DNA from: Piper betle
Lineage: Eukaryota; Streptophyta; Magnoliopsida; Piperales; Piperaceae
Reading direction: 5' to 3'
Length of the DNA: 64,000 nucleotides
Assembly (NCBI GenBank): GCA_033002965.1
Contig: JAURVB010008432.1
Location: forward strand, 20,334 to 84,333
Shown here: one piece after another, positions 1 through 10,000 of the stretch
Position numbering within the stretch: position 1 is the first letter of the stretch
Layout of the letters: every line of letters starts with the position of its first letter
Program-made: the position numbers and the translations under genes
Notes under the pieces: model-generated
The model's input: the letters and a program-made list of their open reading frames with translations, nothing else
Told to the model about the DNA's origin: nothing
Databases searched by the model: none

Positions 1-136
1 TACACCCGTTGCAAATCCGTTTTAACGCGGTCGCAAATTGTCAATTGTAAAATCGATGCGGTTGTAATTCTATTATAATACGGTTACAAATTTGTAACTG
101 AATTTACGGTGGCAAAATACAATTTTTTTATTAGTG
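1..136 (-). mobile_element. CACTA-like (En/Spm) element end, rest outside window
   Basis: Read on the minus strand, the sequence begins CACTAATAAAAAAATTG at position 136 and then holds several copies of a short motif of the type CGGTTGCAAATT in both orientations (around 8-20, 30-40, 75-85 and 85-110). A CACTA terminus followed by short subterminal repeats is the signature of plant CACTA elements. The element runs off the left edge, so its other end, any transposase and the 3-bp target duplication cannot be checked. Seen: terminal CACTA and subterminal repeats. Inferred: family. Confidence 0.45.
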
Positions 137-2104
137 TGTTGTTGTTTATTGTCTTATTATTTTGTGACAATTATTTTATTACACCAATTTGCAAAATTAA
201 AATTAGATCTAAGTATTCCCCAACACTATGCACATTATCATCTCGTCGAGGTAAATAGTGAGTCTTCATCACTACTCCACGCTTCTCCTCTAACTTTATA
301 AATTATCATCGCAATTCCTCCCCTACTAACTACTAACACTTGAGTTCTCCTATATTAATCTTGGCAGCCCTTCGTTGGCCTATGCAATTAATGTCAATTC
401 TTTGCAAATCCCATTAATTATCTTTATTTTACTACATGACTCAGTCTCTAGCTTCCCCTCTGTAGAAAGATTCTGGCTTCCCCCTTTACTAGTTCCTCTC
501 TTATTATTGTGTATTGTCCATGATCAATATGCCTAAATGTACGAACTACATCTGTTGGACACTTAAAATTTTCTATTTTCCTTGAAAAAAATTCCTTTAT
601 AAATTTCCAAGATTTTACATTAATCAAATTAAAGAACCACACAAATTTATAGGGGCAAATACATAAAGCATGCACATTTAGAAAAACTCGGGCAACAAAT
701 AATAATCATGAAGATTACATTTTTAAGATGTATACTTATAATGATTAGACGATCCAAGTCTACTACAAATTGAACACTTTATTATGAGTAGAAAATAACC
801 ATTTATGATGTGCTTCAAATTTATATCATTAAAAAGAACTCCTAATACTTTATAAGGCATGCATCCCAATATCAATCCTAACCGCCAAACTTCGATCGGA
901 CCTAATACCATGCGACCTGGTCCTACCTGGTCCTAGTGTAAATTGATGAGGTTAAGTTATCCTTCAAATGGTTTAAGTTAACCCAAGTTGAAAATTACAT
1001 ATAAGTACATCTTTATTAATATACTATATTGGATTTTAATAGGTACTTGATATTTGGCAACCTTACATCCTTAGACCTCAATTACTCATCTAATTTCCAT
1101 TTCAACTGGGCAAATTTATGATTATGATGATTTGATTCATACTAATCGTTTTGTAATTACGGGCACTTCCTTGTCAAATATTACAATATCTTGAATAAAT
1201 TGTTTCTAAAGTAAACATTACTCAACCGGCTAACAGAAGAAATGACTAAAGGTCGAAGTTAGAGAAACTTATGTATGAAACAAAGGCGAAATTTGTTGAC
1301 TGAATGTACAAAGTCCATGTGCAAATTGATAGGCCCAAGTAATTGCTTCATAAGTGGTATAGTAGTTCTCACCCGGTGGGTATTTGATTTAAGTTCAATT
1401 TGTTGGGGATCTTACATTCTATTCATTTTTATGAAATTATATCCTCAAAATACAATCTAGCTCACATTATGTCTTCTCGACTGCTCCTCTTTTTCCCAAT
1501 CCTACTTTGCCCCATCTTGTTCCCCCAGCAAGAAAGGTTACTTCAAGGCCATTGACCAAAAGCTGCTCTCGATACATTATGCTAGACTTGATCAGATTCT
1601 CAAGTCTATTCCCAGTCCGGGAGATGTCCATTAGACACGACTATTTTGGCATTGAGTTTTGGTGCCTTTGATCCTTTTCTTTGGTTCTTTTAATTAGTTT
1701 TCTAGTTAGCAAAATTAGGAAGTTTTTTACCATAATGGCTTTAATTTATATTTGACTAACCAATTACACAACTAACATGTCAAAATTATTTAAATTTTAT
1801 ATTTTAACTGATTTTTTGTTTTATTAGGCTTTTTTATGAAGAAGTTATGGCAAAGAATTAAGTGAAGCCATCCTCCTCCATTGATAGGAAAACTCGTCCT
1901 AGCGAGCATTGAGGATGTTGATGTGGTTGTTAATAAACTTTTTCACTTTTATTTTAACTTAGCTTGGTGTTTAGTTATTGTGAGACTTATCTTGATGTAG
2001 TTAATCAACTGATACTCCTTTATATAGGTGGATCACTTTCAAAGAAAGTAAAAGAAAAAAGTTATAGAAAAAAGATGAAAAAAGTTATTTTTAGTGGGAG
2101 CCAG
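137..2104. other. AT-rich stretch without a recognisable gene
   Basis: No coding region, RNA gene or bounded repeat could be supported. Short open frames (for example 61 codons at 1275-1460 on the plus strand and 75 codons at 448-675 on the minus strand) show no recognisable domain. A more codon-like, moderately GC-rich patch lies at about 1480-1640. It is close upstream of the Myb/SANT-like remnant and could be a decayed exon, but I cannot tie it to that gene. Confidence 0.4.
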
Positions 2105-2320
2105 GACTCAAGATTTTAGTGGAATTCATCAATGAAGGAAGGCCATTGAATGGAACATTCTCTAAAGTGGTTTGGAAAAAAGTCATTATTCGCTTCAAGC
2201 AAGAGAATGGGTTTTGACATTACTCGGGACAATATAAAATTTTGTTTCAAAACATTAAAGACAACATATGACGTAAAGTAGTGGCAAGAAAAGAAATGTG
2301 GGTAGAATACACCAAGGTCA
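2105..2320 (+). pseudogene. Myb/SANT-like domain gene remnant, first piece
   Basis: In one frame the translation reads LKILVEFINEGRPLNGTFSK and continues with VVWKKVIIRF and an NG pair. This matches the plant Myb/SANT-like DNA-binding fold (family known from L10-interacting MYB-type proteins and Harbinger-associated proteins): a first helix with Leu and Phe, a G-R-P-turn, the T-F-S-K step, the W-K-K-V helix and a third helix with Q.K.L...K. The usual opening Trp is not clear, and TGA stops interrupt the domain after the NGF triplet and again near 2269, so the copy is dead. The piece ends close to a GT that may be an old splice donor, because the next homologous block begins about 100 bases later. 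It looks like a decayed host gene rather than part of the flanking elements. Function in a living copy would be DNA or protein binding. Confidence 0.6.
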
Positions 2321-2428
2321 TATTCTTGTTCTTAATTAGTTAAACTTGCATTACTTAATATTATGTGTAATTGATACTAATAAATATTTGTGTTATTTGT
2401 ACGTGCATCCTTTACCAAAATAATATTA

Positions 2429-2755
2429 ATTCAAAGGTTTTGAGCATTGGGAAAATCTTTGTCTTGTCATAGGAAGAGCACAACCAATGGGGAGTTTAGT
2501 TGTACTCAAAAAAACAAATTGAATAAAAATATACATGATCTTGGAAATGGACGTGATTGAGTAAGAATCAAAATGACCATACATGATGAAGGTTTTAACC
2601 GAAAGCATAGACTACCTACTTCTCATGGAAAAGAAAAAACTATCGTTGAAGACAAGGATGATATGCTATTATTGATTGAAGCATTTGAAACCTTTTATGA
2701 TAATAAGTATATATATAAAAAGCTAATTAGTTTGAAGGAGATGATTAGTTAAAAG
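2429..2755 (+). pseudogene. Myb/SANT-like gene remnant, second piece
   Basis: After a gap that may be an intron, the frame gives FKGFEHWENLCLVIGRAQPM followed by GS. This corresponds to the conserved motif that follows the Myb/SANT domain in the plant family (lysine-glycine, aromatic-histidine, Leu-Cys, G.A...G). Further down an acidic, Leu-rich stretch (around 2645-2700) resembles the spacer before the C-terminal helices. A stop follows the lysine-rich end of the motif, so this part is also decayed. The piece is cut at 2755, where a retroelement begins; the gene resumes at 6308. Confidence 0.6.
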
Positions 2756-2906
2756 TGTTGGGCCCAATGGGCCCCTAAAAGGGACTTGCAACAGGTGTTA
2801 TGGGCCTCTGTTATTCTAAAATCTAACTCATATGAATAAGGTTTTCTCATTAACACATATAAAAGTCACCAACATTATCCACAACCGATATAAAATAAAC
2901 CCAACA
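2756..2906 (-). repeat. 3' LTR of the small-LTR element
   Basis: This 151-bp copy aligns along its length with 6149-6307: shared blocks include the GGGCCCAATGGGCC-like start, GACTTGCAACAGGTGT, TTTTCTCATTAAC and AACCCAACA. It is followed on its interior side by a purine tract on the minus strand. The two copies differ by substitutions and small indels, so the insertion is not recent. Confidence 0.7.
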
Positions 2907-3521
2907 ATCTCCCATTCACACGTCGGGCGACCTCGATCTCGAAATTATCATTGTCTCCCGAAATTATCATCGTCGGAAAATCTCCCCTTCATCAAACGAA
3001 ACTCACATATCATCACTTGGCAAACTCCCCTTACCCTTCATCAGACGAAACTCATATAATCACTTGGCAAACTCCTCACATAATCACTTGGTAAATTCCC
3101 CTTACCCTTCATCAGACGAAACTCACATATCATCACTTGGCAAACTCCCTTAAATCATCAGGCAAAACGTGTAAAGGAGCCTTCTACAAATGGCTTATTG
3201 GCAAACTCCTTAAATCATCGGGCAAAACACGTGAAGGAGCCTTCCACAAACGGCATTAGCAAACTCCCCTTACATCATCAGGCAAAACCCGCCGAAGGAG
3301 CCTTCCACAAACGGCTTATGCCAACACCAAATCCTACTTAGCACTGATACATATTATCACTTGGCAAACTCCCTTTAAATCATCAGGCAAAGCCCGCAAA
3401 GGTAGGAGAAACCTGCGAAGGAGCCTTCCGCAAACAGCTTAGGCCAACACCAAATCCCACTTAGCTCTGCCTTCCACAAATGGCTTAGGCCAACACCAAA
3501 TACCACTTAGCTCTGATACCA
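2907..3521 (-). repeat. Interior block with degenerate tandem leader repeats, ending in a second primer site
   Basis: A module containing CACTTGGCAAACTCCCCTTA plus ATCATCAGGCAAAAC and GGAGCCTTCCACAAA is repeated imperfectly about six times between 2990 and 3500. The same module occurs three times at 5998-6090. The block ends at 3510-3521 in GCTCTGATACCA, i.e. a full TGGTATCAGAGC primer site on the minus strand, identical to the one beside the right LTR. No coding capacity was seen. Confidence 0.55.
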
Positions 3522-3525
3522 TTGA

Positions 3526-3637
3526 ACTAGGAATTCTATCAGTACTAGGAACTCTAGCGGTACTAGGAATTCTAGCGGAACAAGGAATTCTATCGAAACT
3601 AGGAATTCTTCAGTGCTAGGTACTAGGAATTTCGGTG
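3526..3637. repeat. 18-bp minisatellite (ACTAGGAATTCTAGCGGT type)
   Basis: About six consecutive units of 18 bp with the core CTAGGAATTC, differing mainly in the last six bases; the fifth unit carries a 6-bp insertion. It starts five bases after the second primer site. Confidence 0.8.
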
Positions 3638-3941
3638 TTTTGATCGATACGACTGCTGGTGATGCCGAGAGGAGGTTGATGGACATGGAGTGAGCCTGGG
3701 TCGAGCCAGGAGGGCTAGACGTGTGGCTAACTTGTGCCGAAGGAGTTGTTTGATGAGAGTTGCTGATAAGGATGAGAAAGATCATGATCTTATCCGGAGC
3801 TATAATGGACTCTTATGGATATACATGAAGATGTGGAGATAATAATATCTAACATAGTGAATATCTTGGGGGATCTTTGGAGATAAAGATTGCGATCAAG
3901 ATACATGTTTATCTGGAGTTCGGGATATACATGAGGGAGTT

Positions 3942-3949
3942 CTATATAA
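3942..3949 (+). promoter_or_regulatory. Candidate TATA box
   Basis: CTATATAAG followed by a GGGGGAC start-like region and a leader. Sequence and spacing suit an LTR-type promoter reading rightwards into the left arm of the inverted repeat. Inferred from sequence only. Confidence 0.35.
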
Positions 3950-4014
3950 GGGGGACATCCTCCTTGTGTAGAGATTGAGAGAACAACGTTGGATCTCTTG
4001 CGAGGAGAGATAGT

Positions 4015-4664
4015 CGAGAGAGAAGGAGACTCGTGGAGTTGCTGCAGCCGGTTCTTTGTAAGGAAGGACTGGAACTTCATTGTGGTAGTCTCTCGGAATC
4101 AAGGTACATGTTGTTGATCCACAACCTGCATGCTTTGTCTTGTTTGATAGAATTGCATGTCAACAAGTCTATCCTAGGGGGACGACTTGGGGTTGTGAGG
4201 GTTGCTTGTTCGATAGTAATCCTGTAATTAGGAGTCCCTTTGTGAGCGGGGTGTAGCATTGGGGCGAGGCTTGTGGGGGCTGTCCACTAGGCCGAGCAAG
4301 TGCTTGAGTGAGGTGTAGAGTACTTGTAATCCTTGTATTTGCCTGATAATATAAGGTTGAGAGTGTTTTCCTGTATCTATGTTTTACTTGTTGGCTGTCG
4401 TTTTAGGCAAGGAACTTCTGTATTGGGGTCGTGGTCAAGGTTTACAAGGTAACAGTTACGAGGACTAGTTACTGAGACGAGCAAGGGCAGACGGCACAAC
4501 CCAAATACACGTATCAGTATGTGGGGCGATCGGGTAGTTGCTACGAGGGCGCTACTTGATTCTCGGAATAGCTTATCTATAAGGAGTTCAGTAAATGAGA
4601 ATATTGTATCGATGCTTGTGTGTGATCGATCACGCATGATCGAGCGATGGGCTGAGTGGTGTAG
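4015..4664 (+). repeat. Left arm of a ~650-bp imperfect inverted repeat
   Basis: The arm is matched in reverse complement by 4899-5580 over essentially its whole length, with shared blocks such as GTTGCTGCAGCCGGTTCTTT, GACTTGTTGACATGCAATTC (in reverse), ACTCTACACCTCGCTCAAG (in reverse) and ATGGGCTGAGTGGTGTAG. It ends directly before TGGTATCGGAG (4665-4675), a primer-site-like sequence, which suggests that the arm is the U5-side part of an LTR or LTR-like module. No coding capacity was recognised. Confidence 0.7.
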
Positions 4665-4898
4665 TGGTATCGGAGAAGAAGATTTACTGGTATTGTGATC
4701 AGTAACCTCAGTATTGTGGAGTTCTGACTGAACACGGGTGTGGTGTTTGGGAGTTTGCTTCCGGGAATACATCCTACATTGCGTAACTTGTAGAAGGCTG
4801 GTGTTTCCAAGAGGGAAATACACCGCATGGTGCGTGTTTGGGGAAAGAAAAATTAGTCCTAGAAGCAGCCCCGTGTGGTAATCTTCTCACCCATACCT
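4665..4898. repeat. Spacer of the inverted repeat, itself repeated in inverse at about 5588-5740
   Basis: The 234-bp spacer begins with a primer-site-like TGGTATCGGAG. Its part from about 4695 to 4840 reappears in reverse complement at about 5588-5740 (shared: ACACCAGCCTTC, TTACGCA, TGTAGGAT, AGCAAA, GGTTACTGA). The modules are therefore shuffled, not a simple two-arm palindrome. Confidence 0.55.
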
Positions 4899-5580
4899 CT
4901 ACACCACTCAGCCCTTCGCTCGATCACACACAAGCACTGATACAATATTCTCAGTTACCGATACCCCTTACCGATAAGCTGTTTAGAGAATCAAGTAGCA
5001 CACTCATAGCAACTACATGATCGCCCCAAATACCGATATGCGTATTTGGGCAAATGCCTTTGCCCTTGTCGTCTCAGTAACCGGTCTCGTAACTGTTACC
5101 TTGTAAACCTCAATCACGACCGTGTTACAAAAGTCACTCCCAATCTTATATTATCATGCAAATACAAAGGATTACAAGTACTCTACACCTCGCTCAAGCG
5201 CTTGCTCGGTTTAGTAGACAGCCCCACCAGCCTTGCCCCAATGCTACATCTCGCCTCAGAAAGGGACTCCAATTCCAGGATTATTATCGAACAAGCAACC
5301 CTCACAACCCCAAGTCGTCCCCCTTGGATAGACTTGTTGACATGCAATTCTATCAAACAAGACAACACGCAAGCTGTGGAACAACGTGTACCTTGATTCC
5401 GGCAGACCTCCCCAATGAAGTTCTAGTCCCTCCTCAACGTGTTCCTGGCAGACCTCCCCAATGAAGTTCCAATCCTTCCTCAATGTGTACCTTGATTCTG
5501 GCAAACCTCCCCAATGAAGTTCCAGTCCTTCCTGACAAAGAACCGGCTGTAGCAACTCCATGAGTCTCCTTGTCTCTCGG
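4899..5580 (-). repeat. Right arm of the inverted repeat
   Basis: Reverse complement of 4015-4664 with substitutions and small indels. Unlike the left arm it contains a threefold tandem duplication of a 47-51 bp unit with the core GCAGACCTCCCCAATGAAGTT (units start near 5399, 5446 and 5497), which explains its extra length. Confidence 0.7.
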
Positions 5581-5587
5581 CTACCCG

Positions 5588-5961
5588 TGCGGTGTATTCC
5601 CTACATAGGAACACCAGCCTTCCACAAATTACGCAGTGTAGGATCAAATCCCAAAAGCAAATCTCCAAACACCACCACAGTGCTCGGAGAATTTCACCAC
5701 ACATAGGTTACTGACCAAACTATCGCCAGACTTCCCCAATGCCGCTACCGCCCTCAGCCTTCGCTCGATCACACCCGTGCTCGATCACCCCCAAGCACTG
5801 ATATAGCACTCTCAGTCGCTGTTTCGAGAGTCAAGCACTTGCTACCGCAGCAATTGCCCGGTCGCCCCAAATACCGGTATCCGTATAAGGGGTGTGCCTC
5901 CTCTCCGGCTATCTCTCCCTCTCTAAGAGATCTAGATCCAACTTCACGTCATTCTTGTTCC
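5588..5961 (-). repeat. Further shuffled copies of the same modules
   Basis: On the minus strand this part contains, in order, a leader-like GTTGGATCTAGATCTCTTAG, a GGGGCGACCGGGCAATTGCT block matching 4525-4545, an AAGCACTG/CGATCGAGC block matching 4610-4650, and the spacer module. Same family as the arms but in a different order. Confidence 0.5.
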
Positions 5962-6136
5962 CCCAAAACTATCATCAAAATCTCTCATATGAAACTCCCA
6001 TATCATCACTTGGCAAACTCCCCTTAAATCCCATATCATCACTTGGCAAACTCCCCTTAAATCCCATATCATCACTTGGGAGAACCCGTGAAGAAGCCTT
6101 CCACAATCAGTGTAGGCCAACACTAAATCCCACTTA

Positions 6137-6148
6137 GCTCTGATACCA
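6137..6148 (-). other. Primer-binding site (initiator tRNA-Met type)
   Basis: The minus strand reads TGGTATCAGAGC directly inside the right LTR (6149-6307), the canonical plant LTR-element primer site. Confidence 0.75.
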
Positions 6149-6307
6149 CTATTAGCCCCAATGGGCCCACAAAAAGGACTTGAGGACTTGCAACAGGTGT
6201 CAAGGGCCTCTCTTAATCTAAAAGCTAGCTCAAAAAATAATGCTTTCTCATTAACCTATATACAAGTTACCAACATCATCTACGACCAATGTAGGCAAAA
6301 CCCAACA
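6149..6307 (-). repeat. 5' LTR of the small-LTR element
   Basis: 159 bp, homologous to 2756-2906. On the minus strand it begins TGTTGGGTTTTGCC and ends at the primer site. Confidence 0.7.
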
Positions 6308-6400
6308 GAAAGCTCTTAAAGAAATTCCAAATTTGGAAGTCGATTTGGAATTTTGTGCCGATTGATTTTAAGAATTCGAAAGAGCAAAAACAACAACTAT
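6308..6400 (+). pseudogene. Myb/SANT-like gene remnant, third piece
   Basis: Between two mobile elements the frame reads KALKEIPNLEVDLEFCAD, a stop, and then EFERAKTTT. It resembles the C-terminal motif of plant Myb/SANT-like proteins (I-P-x-L...D..L, then a short helix ending in E-R-A-K). The reading continues across the next insertion, once its 5-bp target duplication is discounted, into 9249-9274. Two stops (TGA and TAA, near 6360) show decay. Agreement of both sides with one family is the main reason for joining 2105-2755, this piece and 9244-9274 into one former gene. Confidence 0.5.
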
Positions 6401-9243
6401 TGTAAAACCCATGACTCGAGTCAGGGTTTTACGTTACCGAACCAGTCGGTTCGACCGTTGGTTCGAGTCGAGTCAGTTTCATGAACCGCGTGCTGAGCCG
6501 AGGCCAGCCGTGAGTTATGAGCGATGAGAGTCAGGTGTACCTGAATATATGATGATAACGTCGAGAAGATGGTGAGAAATGAGTTATCAGAATATATGAA
6601 AGTATGCAGTATTTTTTTCTTTTTATATGTTTGATCGAAGAAATAGTTTTAGGCCGAATAACGCGTTAGGACGCGTTGGATTATATTCGGGTGGGTTATT
6701 AGTTATAGAGCATGCCATTTGGATGTTGTTGTGTTTGTTTTATTTTATGGAATTTTTCCATATTTTTCTAGATTTTTTTTAGAATTTATTACGAACTAGT
6801 TATTATTTTGACTCGAGTAGGAATCGAGTCAATACTTAATTACGAAACTGCCATTGAGGGTAATTTTCTCCCTCCCGACACTTACCCCCTCCCAAACCCT
6901 CGTGCTCGTCGCCGTCGCCTCCGTCGACGCCGTGCTGCCGCCGATCGACGCCGCCCCGCCTTGCCGTGCCGTCGCCGTGCCGCCACGACCAACCCCGGCC
7001 AGCGATCGCCTGCCAGCGCGCCGCCGCGACTCCGTGAAGCCGCCTCGGCCGTCGCCACTCCGAGCCTGATTCCGCCGCCGTCCGGGCCGCGCCGTCGCCG
7101 CTGTGACCCCGACGACCACCCCCTCGCCGTCGCCGACATTTCCCCCACCATCCCGAGCGCCGTCGAGGCCGGCCGCAGCCCCGATCGGAGCACACCGCCG
7201 CCGCCGCCCGTTTTCAACGCCGCCGCCAACGGCCATCGCCGCCTCGGCTACCCTGTTTGACACCACCATTGGACCAAGCTCGTCGAGCTGGTGCCGATAG
7301 ACCCCCTGATTGCTCCGTCCCGAATCATCGCCGGAAAACCGCCGGAATCCGCCGAAAAACCGTCGACACTCGCCGGAAAACTGCCGGAACCGCCGGAAAT
7401 TGGATTCGTGGGAAATTCGCCGGATCATCCGCCGAACGCACCCGATCCAATCTGATCGAACTTCGGACGCCGCTAGGTGCCGAATTCGAGTTTCGAGCCA
7501 CGAAACGGAAACCCTAGCCGTCGCCAATTTTCGACGACGCGAGGTATAATTTATTTTAATTTAATTATTTAAAAATGTTAATTATTAGAATTGCATGGCA
7601 GGATTTGTGTGTGTGTTATAATAATATATATAAATGTAGATTTGATTAAGGATAAAATATGAAATTTGTTTGATTGAGTGGTGTTAAAAATGGAGGCTAA
7701 GAAACTAATTAGGGTAACTAGGCGATGATCATGATCTAATGCAAACTAGCCTAAGTAGACTTGCTAGAATTGATATAGGTTAATGTGTGTTGATTGATGA
7801 GTGATTGTGTTGATTGTGTGTGCATGCTATAGGATGTGTGATTCATCATGCGGGCGTTAGTTTTTAGCTTGATTGTGTAGGTATGGTGTAGGAGCTCGCC
7901 GCCTAGGCGCGTGGACCCGTTTGGAGCTTCTACCAGGTCCGTTTAGGACTCGTTCTCTGATTTACGCTATTCTATTGTGTATTTGGTTTATCATGTGCAG
8001 GACGAGTTAAGTGGCGTTTTATCGGATCCCACTTAACTCGGGCCATTTAGCCAACGATTTTTCGGATTAATAACCCTCGAGGATGAGATCCCTCGAGTTT
8101 GTTTTCGAACTTCAGATCCAGCTCACGTTGCCTTCGGGCCTATTGTATAAATCCCAACCCAGACCTTTATATATGTATAGTTTTCGCGTTTTCTGTGAGA
8201 GATTGAATGAGGGAAATCCGACTACCGTGCTACGCGAGCGGGCACGTGTGTGTCGATAGTGGGCTCTGGAATGGTGTGCGGGCCGTTTCATTCCCGAGGG
8301 ATCCTGACAACTCCACCTTTGAGTTCCTCAAACCCGGAGAAGTGTGGAGGTTCACGGGTACTGCATTGCAGCGCATGTCTAGACTTGTGGTTTCAAAGGG
8401 TACTGAAGGCGACTGCCTGAGAGTACTCGGCCTTCGTGCTCAAGGCCAAGAGTAATATGGAAGGTGCAGAGGGCGGAAAGGAATGAGATTTGATGCGAGA
8501 AGCAATAGAGAAATGGCCGAGGTATGAGAATGTGAAAGATAGGGGGACGCTGTCGACCCGAGGGCGACGGCTCCCGTATGTGCCCTGATGAGAGTTCTTG
8601 AGGAAGTATATGGTTTTGATTCAACAGGAGAGTTTGCTCTCCTGTGCCAGATTGATATTAGTTATTTTCTGGGCCGGTAACACTCGTTACTGACGGTTTT
8701 TCTATATATATGTAGGTGAGGAATGCGAGCGATGAAAGCTGTCGGGACTGCGGAGGAGCAGCACGGAACCGCGCACACATGTACCTGCCGCGTGTAACGT
8801 ATAATGATGGTGTGTTATTGTTATGTAAATGATAATTTTGATGTGTTTGCTTGAATGAATTACTTGTTATGAAATGAACTGGATAAATATGAATGAGTAG
8901 GGAGCCTTGCAGTTCAGATTCGGCTCAGGTAAAAACGAATGAGATAATGATTGAATGTCATGGTAGATTATTATGTGTTACCGTATTTTCATAAAATAGT
9001 ATATATTTTCTTTTGGTTTCTCATTTATTATATTGTCTTATTTTGCTTGTACATCATAGCATGCATGTAGGACTACGTTAGAACCCACGCATCCCATCCA
9101 TGCATTTCATGTTTGCATCTCCATCTTGAGACACCGAGGGCAGATCCGGGTCGGCTTAACCGAACCCAGTAGATTAGCGAACGGTTCGGTCGCCGGTGAC
9201 ATTTCCGGGTCGGTTCACGGGTGAGCCGAAACGGGGTGTTACA
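6401..9243 (+). mobile_element. Solo LTR of a Ty3/gypsy element, 2843 bp, TSD ACTAT
   Basis: The unit begins TGTAAAACCC and ends GGGGTGTTACA, forming short inverted termini, and is flanked by a perfect 5-bp duplication ACTAT (6396-6400 and 9244-9248). No primer site or polypurine tract lies inside or beside it, so it is a solo LTR left by LTR-LTR recombination. Two further copies, at 34186-39404 (interrupted) and 36572-38974, share diagnostic blocks: ATGACTCGAGTCA near the start, GGAGCTTCTACCAGG, TTAATAACCCTCGAGGATGA, GGGATCCTGACAACTCCACC and TTGGTTCACGGGTG near the end. The same termini as the chromovirus at 48053-58660 (reversed there) suggest the same lineage. A GC-rich part at 6850-7545 gives open frames in several frames on both strands, which I take as composition and not as genes. 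Confidence 0.85.
6850..7545 (+). other. GC-rich leader-like segment within the solo LTR
   Basis: An abrupt GC-rich block with dense CCG/CGCC repeats sits in an AT-rich LTR. It ends in GACGCGAGGTATAATTTA, resembling a splice donor, and CATGTGCAGGACGAG at about 7992-8006 resembles an acceptor. This suggests, without proof, a transcribed leader with an intron. The block is present but more diverged in the copy at about 34620-35340 and mostly missing in the copy at about 37000-37240. Overlapping long open frames on both strands have low-complexity Pro/Arg/Ala translations. Confidence 0.4.
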
Positions 9244-9274
9244 ACTATGGCTTTGCCAGCTGAGAAAAGACGTA
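9244..9274 (+). pseudogene. Myb/SANT-like gene remnant, fourth piece
   Basis: The first five bases repeat the target duplication ACTAT; after it the frame continues from 6400 as MALPAEKRR. A Leu-Pro-x-x-Lys-Arg step at the C-terminus is typical of the family. The gene is interrupted again here by the LTR array; a continuation may lie just after 18786 but is too short to prove. Confidence 0.45.
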
Positions 9275-9510
9275 GGTAAAAACCATGATTTTTATTAAAA
9301 GACACAAACCTAAATATTATGAAATAAATATCAATGAACCGATATGGTTGGTTATCAAGTCGACCGGTCATGGTTCGACTTAAGGTCACCTAGAAAATAC
9401 CTATTCATGAATGGATGATGGGGTGTGAGAATTTAATGAAGGGGCTTGTTGAACCTAGGAAATACCAATGGATGATGGGGTATGAGAATTTAATGGAGGG
9501 AATGGTTGAA

Positions 9511-9524
9511 GTGTATATATATGC
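9511..9524 (+). promoter_or_regulatory. Candidate LTR core promoter (TATA)
   Basis: GTGTATATATATGC lies about 240 bases into the LTR and is conserved in position in all seven LTRs of the array, followed by a purine-rich then CT-rich leader. Conservation supports function in the ancestral element; transcription today is unknown. Confidence 0.4.
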
Positions 9525-9865
9525 AAGAGGAGGGGATCGTTGGAGAGGGGGAAAAACTTTTCCTAGCCGTCAAATTATTCTTGCCTCCTCTCCGTCCCAG
9601 GCAACCTCCCCATTTCTGCGTGAGTATTTCGTCCCTCATCTTATTTGTTTCCATTAGGGTTCTTGCATGCAAGGTTTGTTAGAGACGCCCTGCTAAGTTG
9701 CTAGATCCCTAGAGTCTTATGCATGGGGTTCTTGTCGACTGCTTGGTATGAACTGCTGCGAGTCTTTGGGGTCAGGTGTTTGTTTTGTTGTGGGTGTGTT
9801 GCTTTGCTTCATCCTATCGATTGGCAAGATTTGTTGGGATTCTTTGAATTGCTTAGTTGTTTTGT

Positions 9866-10000
9866 TGATGGACATGTCAGAATGGACCTGACAGCCAAAA
9901 AATGGATATGTCAGAATGGACATGAGAGCCAATAATGGACATGTCAGAATGGACCTGAGAGCTAATAATGGACATGTCAGAATGGACCAAACAGCCAATA
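9866..10000 (+). repeat. 33-bp minisatellite inside LTR 1
   Basis: Units of 33-34 bp with the core ATGGACATGTCAGAATGGAC, then CTGACAGCCAATA. About four units here and up to six or seven in other LTRs (for example 12543-12740). A second, degenerate 29-30 bp repeat with AGAATGAACTGGGAGACCAC follows it. Confidence 0.8.

Larger units (their letters stand above)
2756..6307 (-). mobile_element. Non-coding small-LTR retroelement (TRIM/SMART-like, enlarged), minus strand
   Basis: Two direct repeats of about 150 bp (2756-2906 and 6149-6307) bound the element. They begin TGTTGGG on both outward readings of the left copy (TG...CA ends). Next to the right copy lies TGGTATCAGAGC on the minus strand, the usual initiator-Met tRNA primer site. 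Next to the left copy the minus strand carries a purine-rich GAATGGGAGAT tract, a polypurine tract. So the element runs right to left. Flanking 5-mers are AAAAG (2751-2755) and GAAAG (6308-6312), four of five matching. No gag or pol domain is visible in the 3.2-kb interior, so it would depend on another element's enzymes. The interior is complex: repeated leader-like sequence at both ends and a large inverted repeat in the middle. Confidence 0.7.

Noticed and set aside
4377..5464. Open frames of 83-148 codons on both strands
   Set aside because: They lie in the arms of the inverted repeat and mirror each other; no recognisable domain.
6137..6148. tRNA gene fragments suggested by GCTCTGATACCA
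   Set aside because: Only the 3'-end complement is present, always beside an LTR; no cloverleaf around it. These are primer sites.
6808..7549. Several long open frames (up to 232 codons) on both strands
   Set aside because: They overlap in many frames, are Arg/Pro/Ala low complexity, lie in a GC-rich part of a solo LTR and are not conserved as frames in the related LTR copies.
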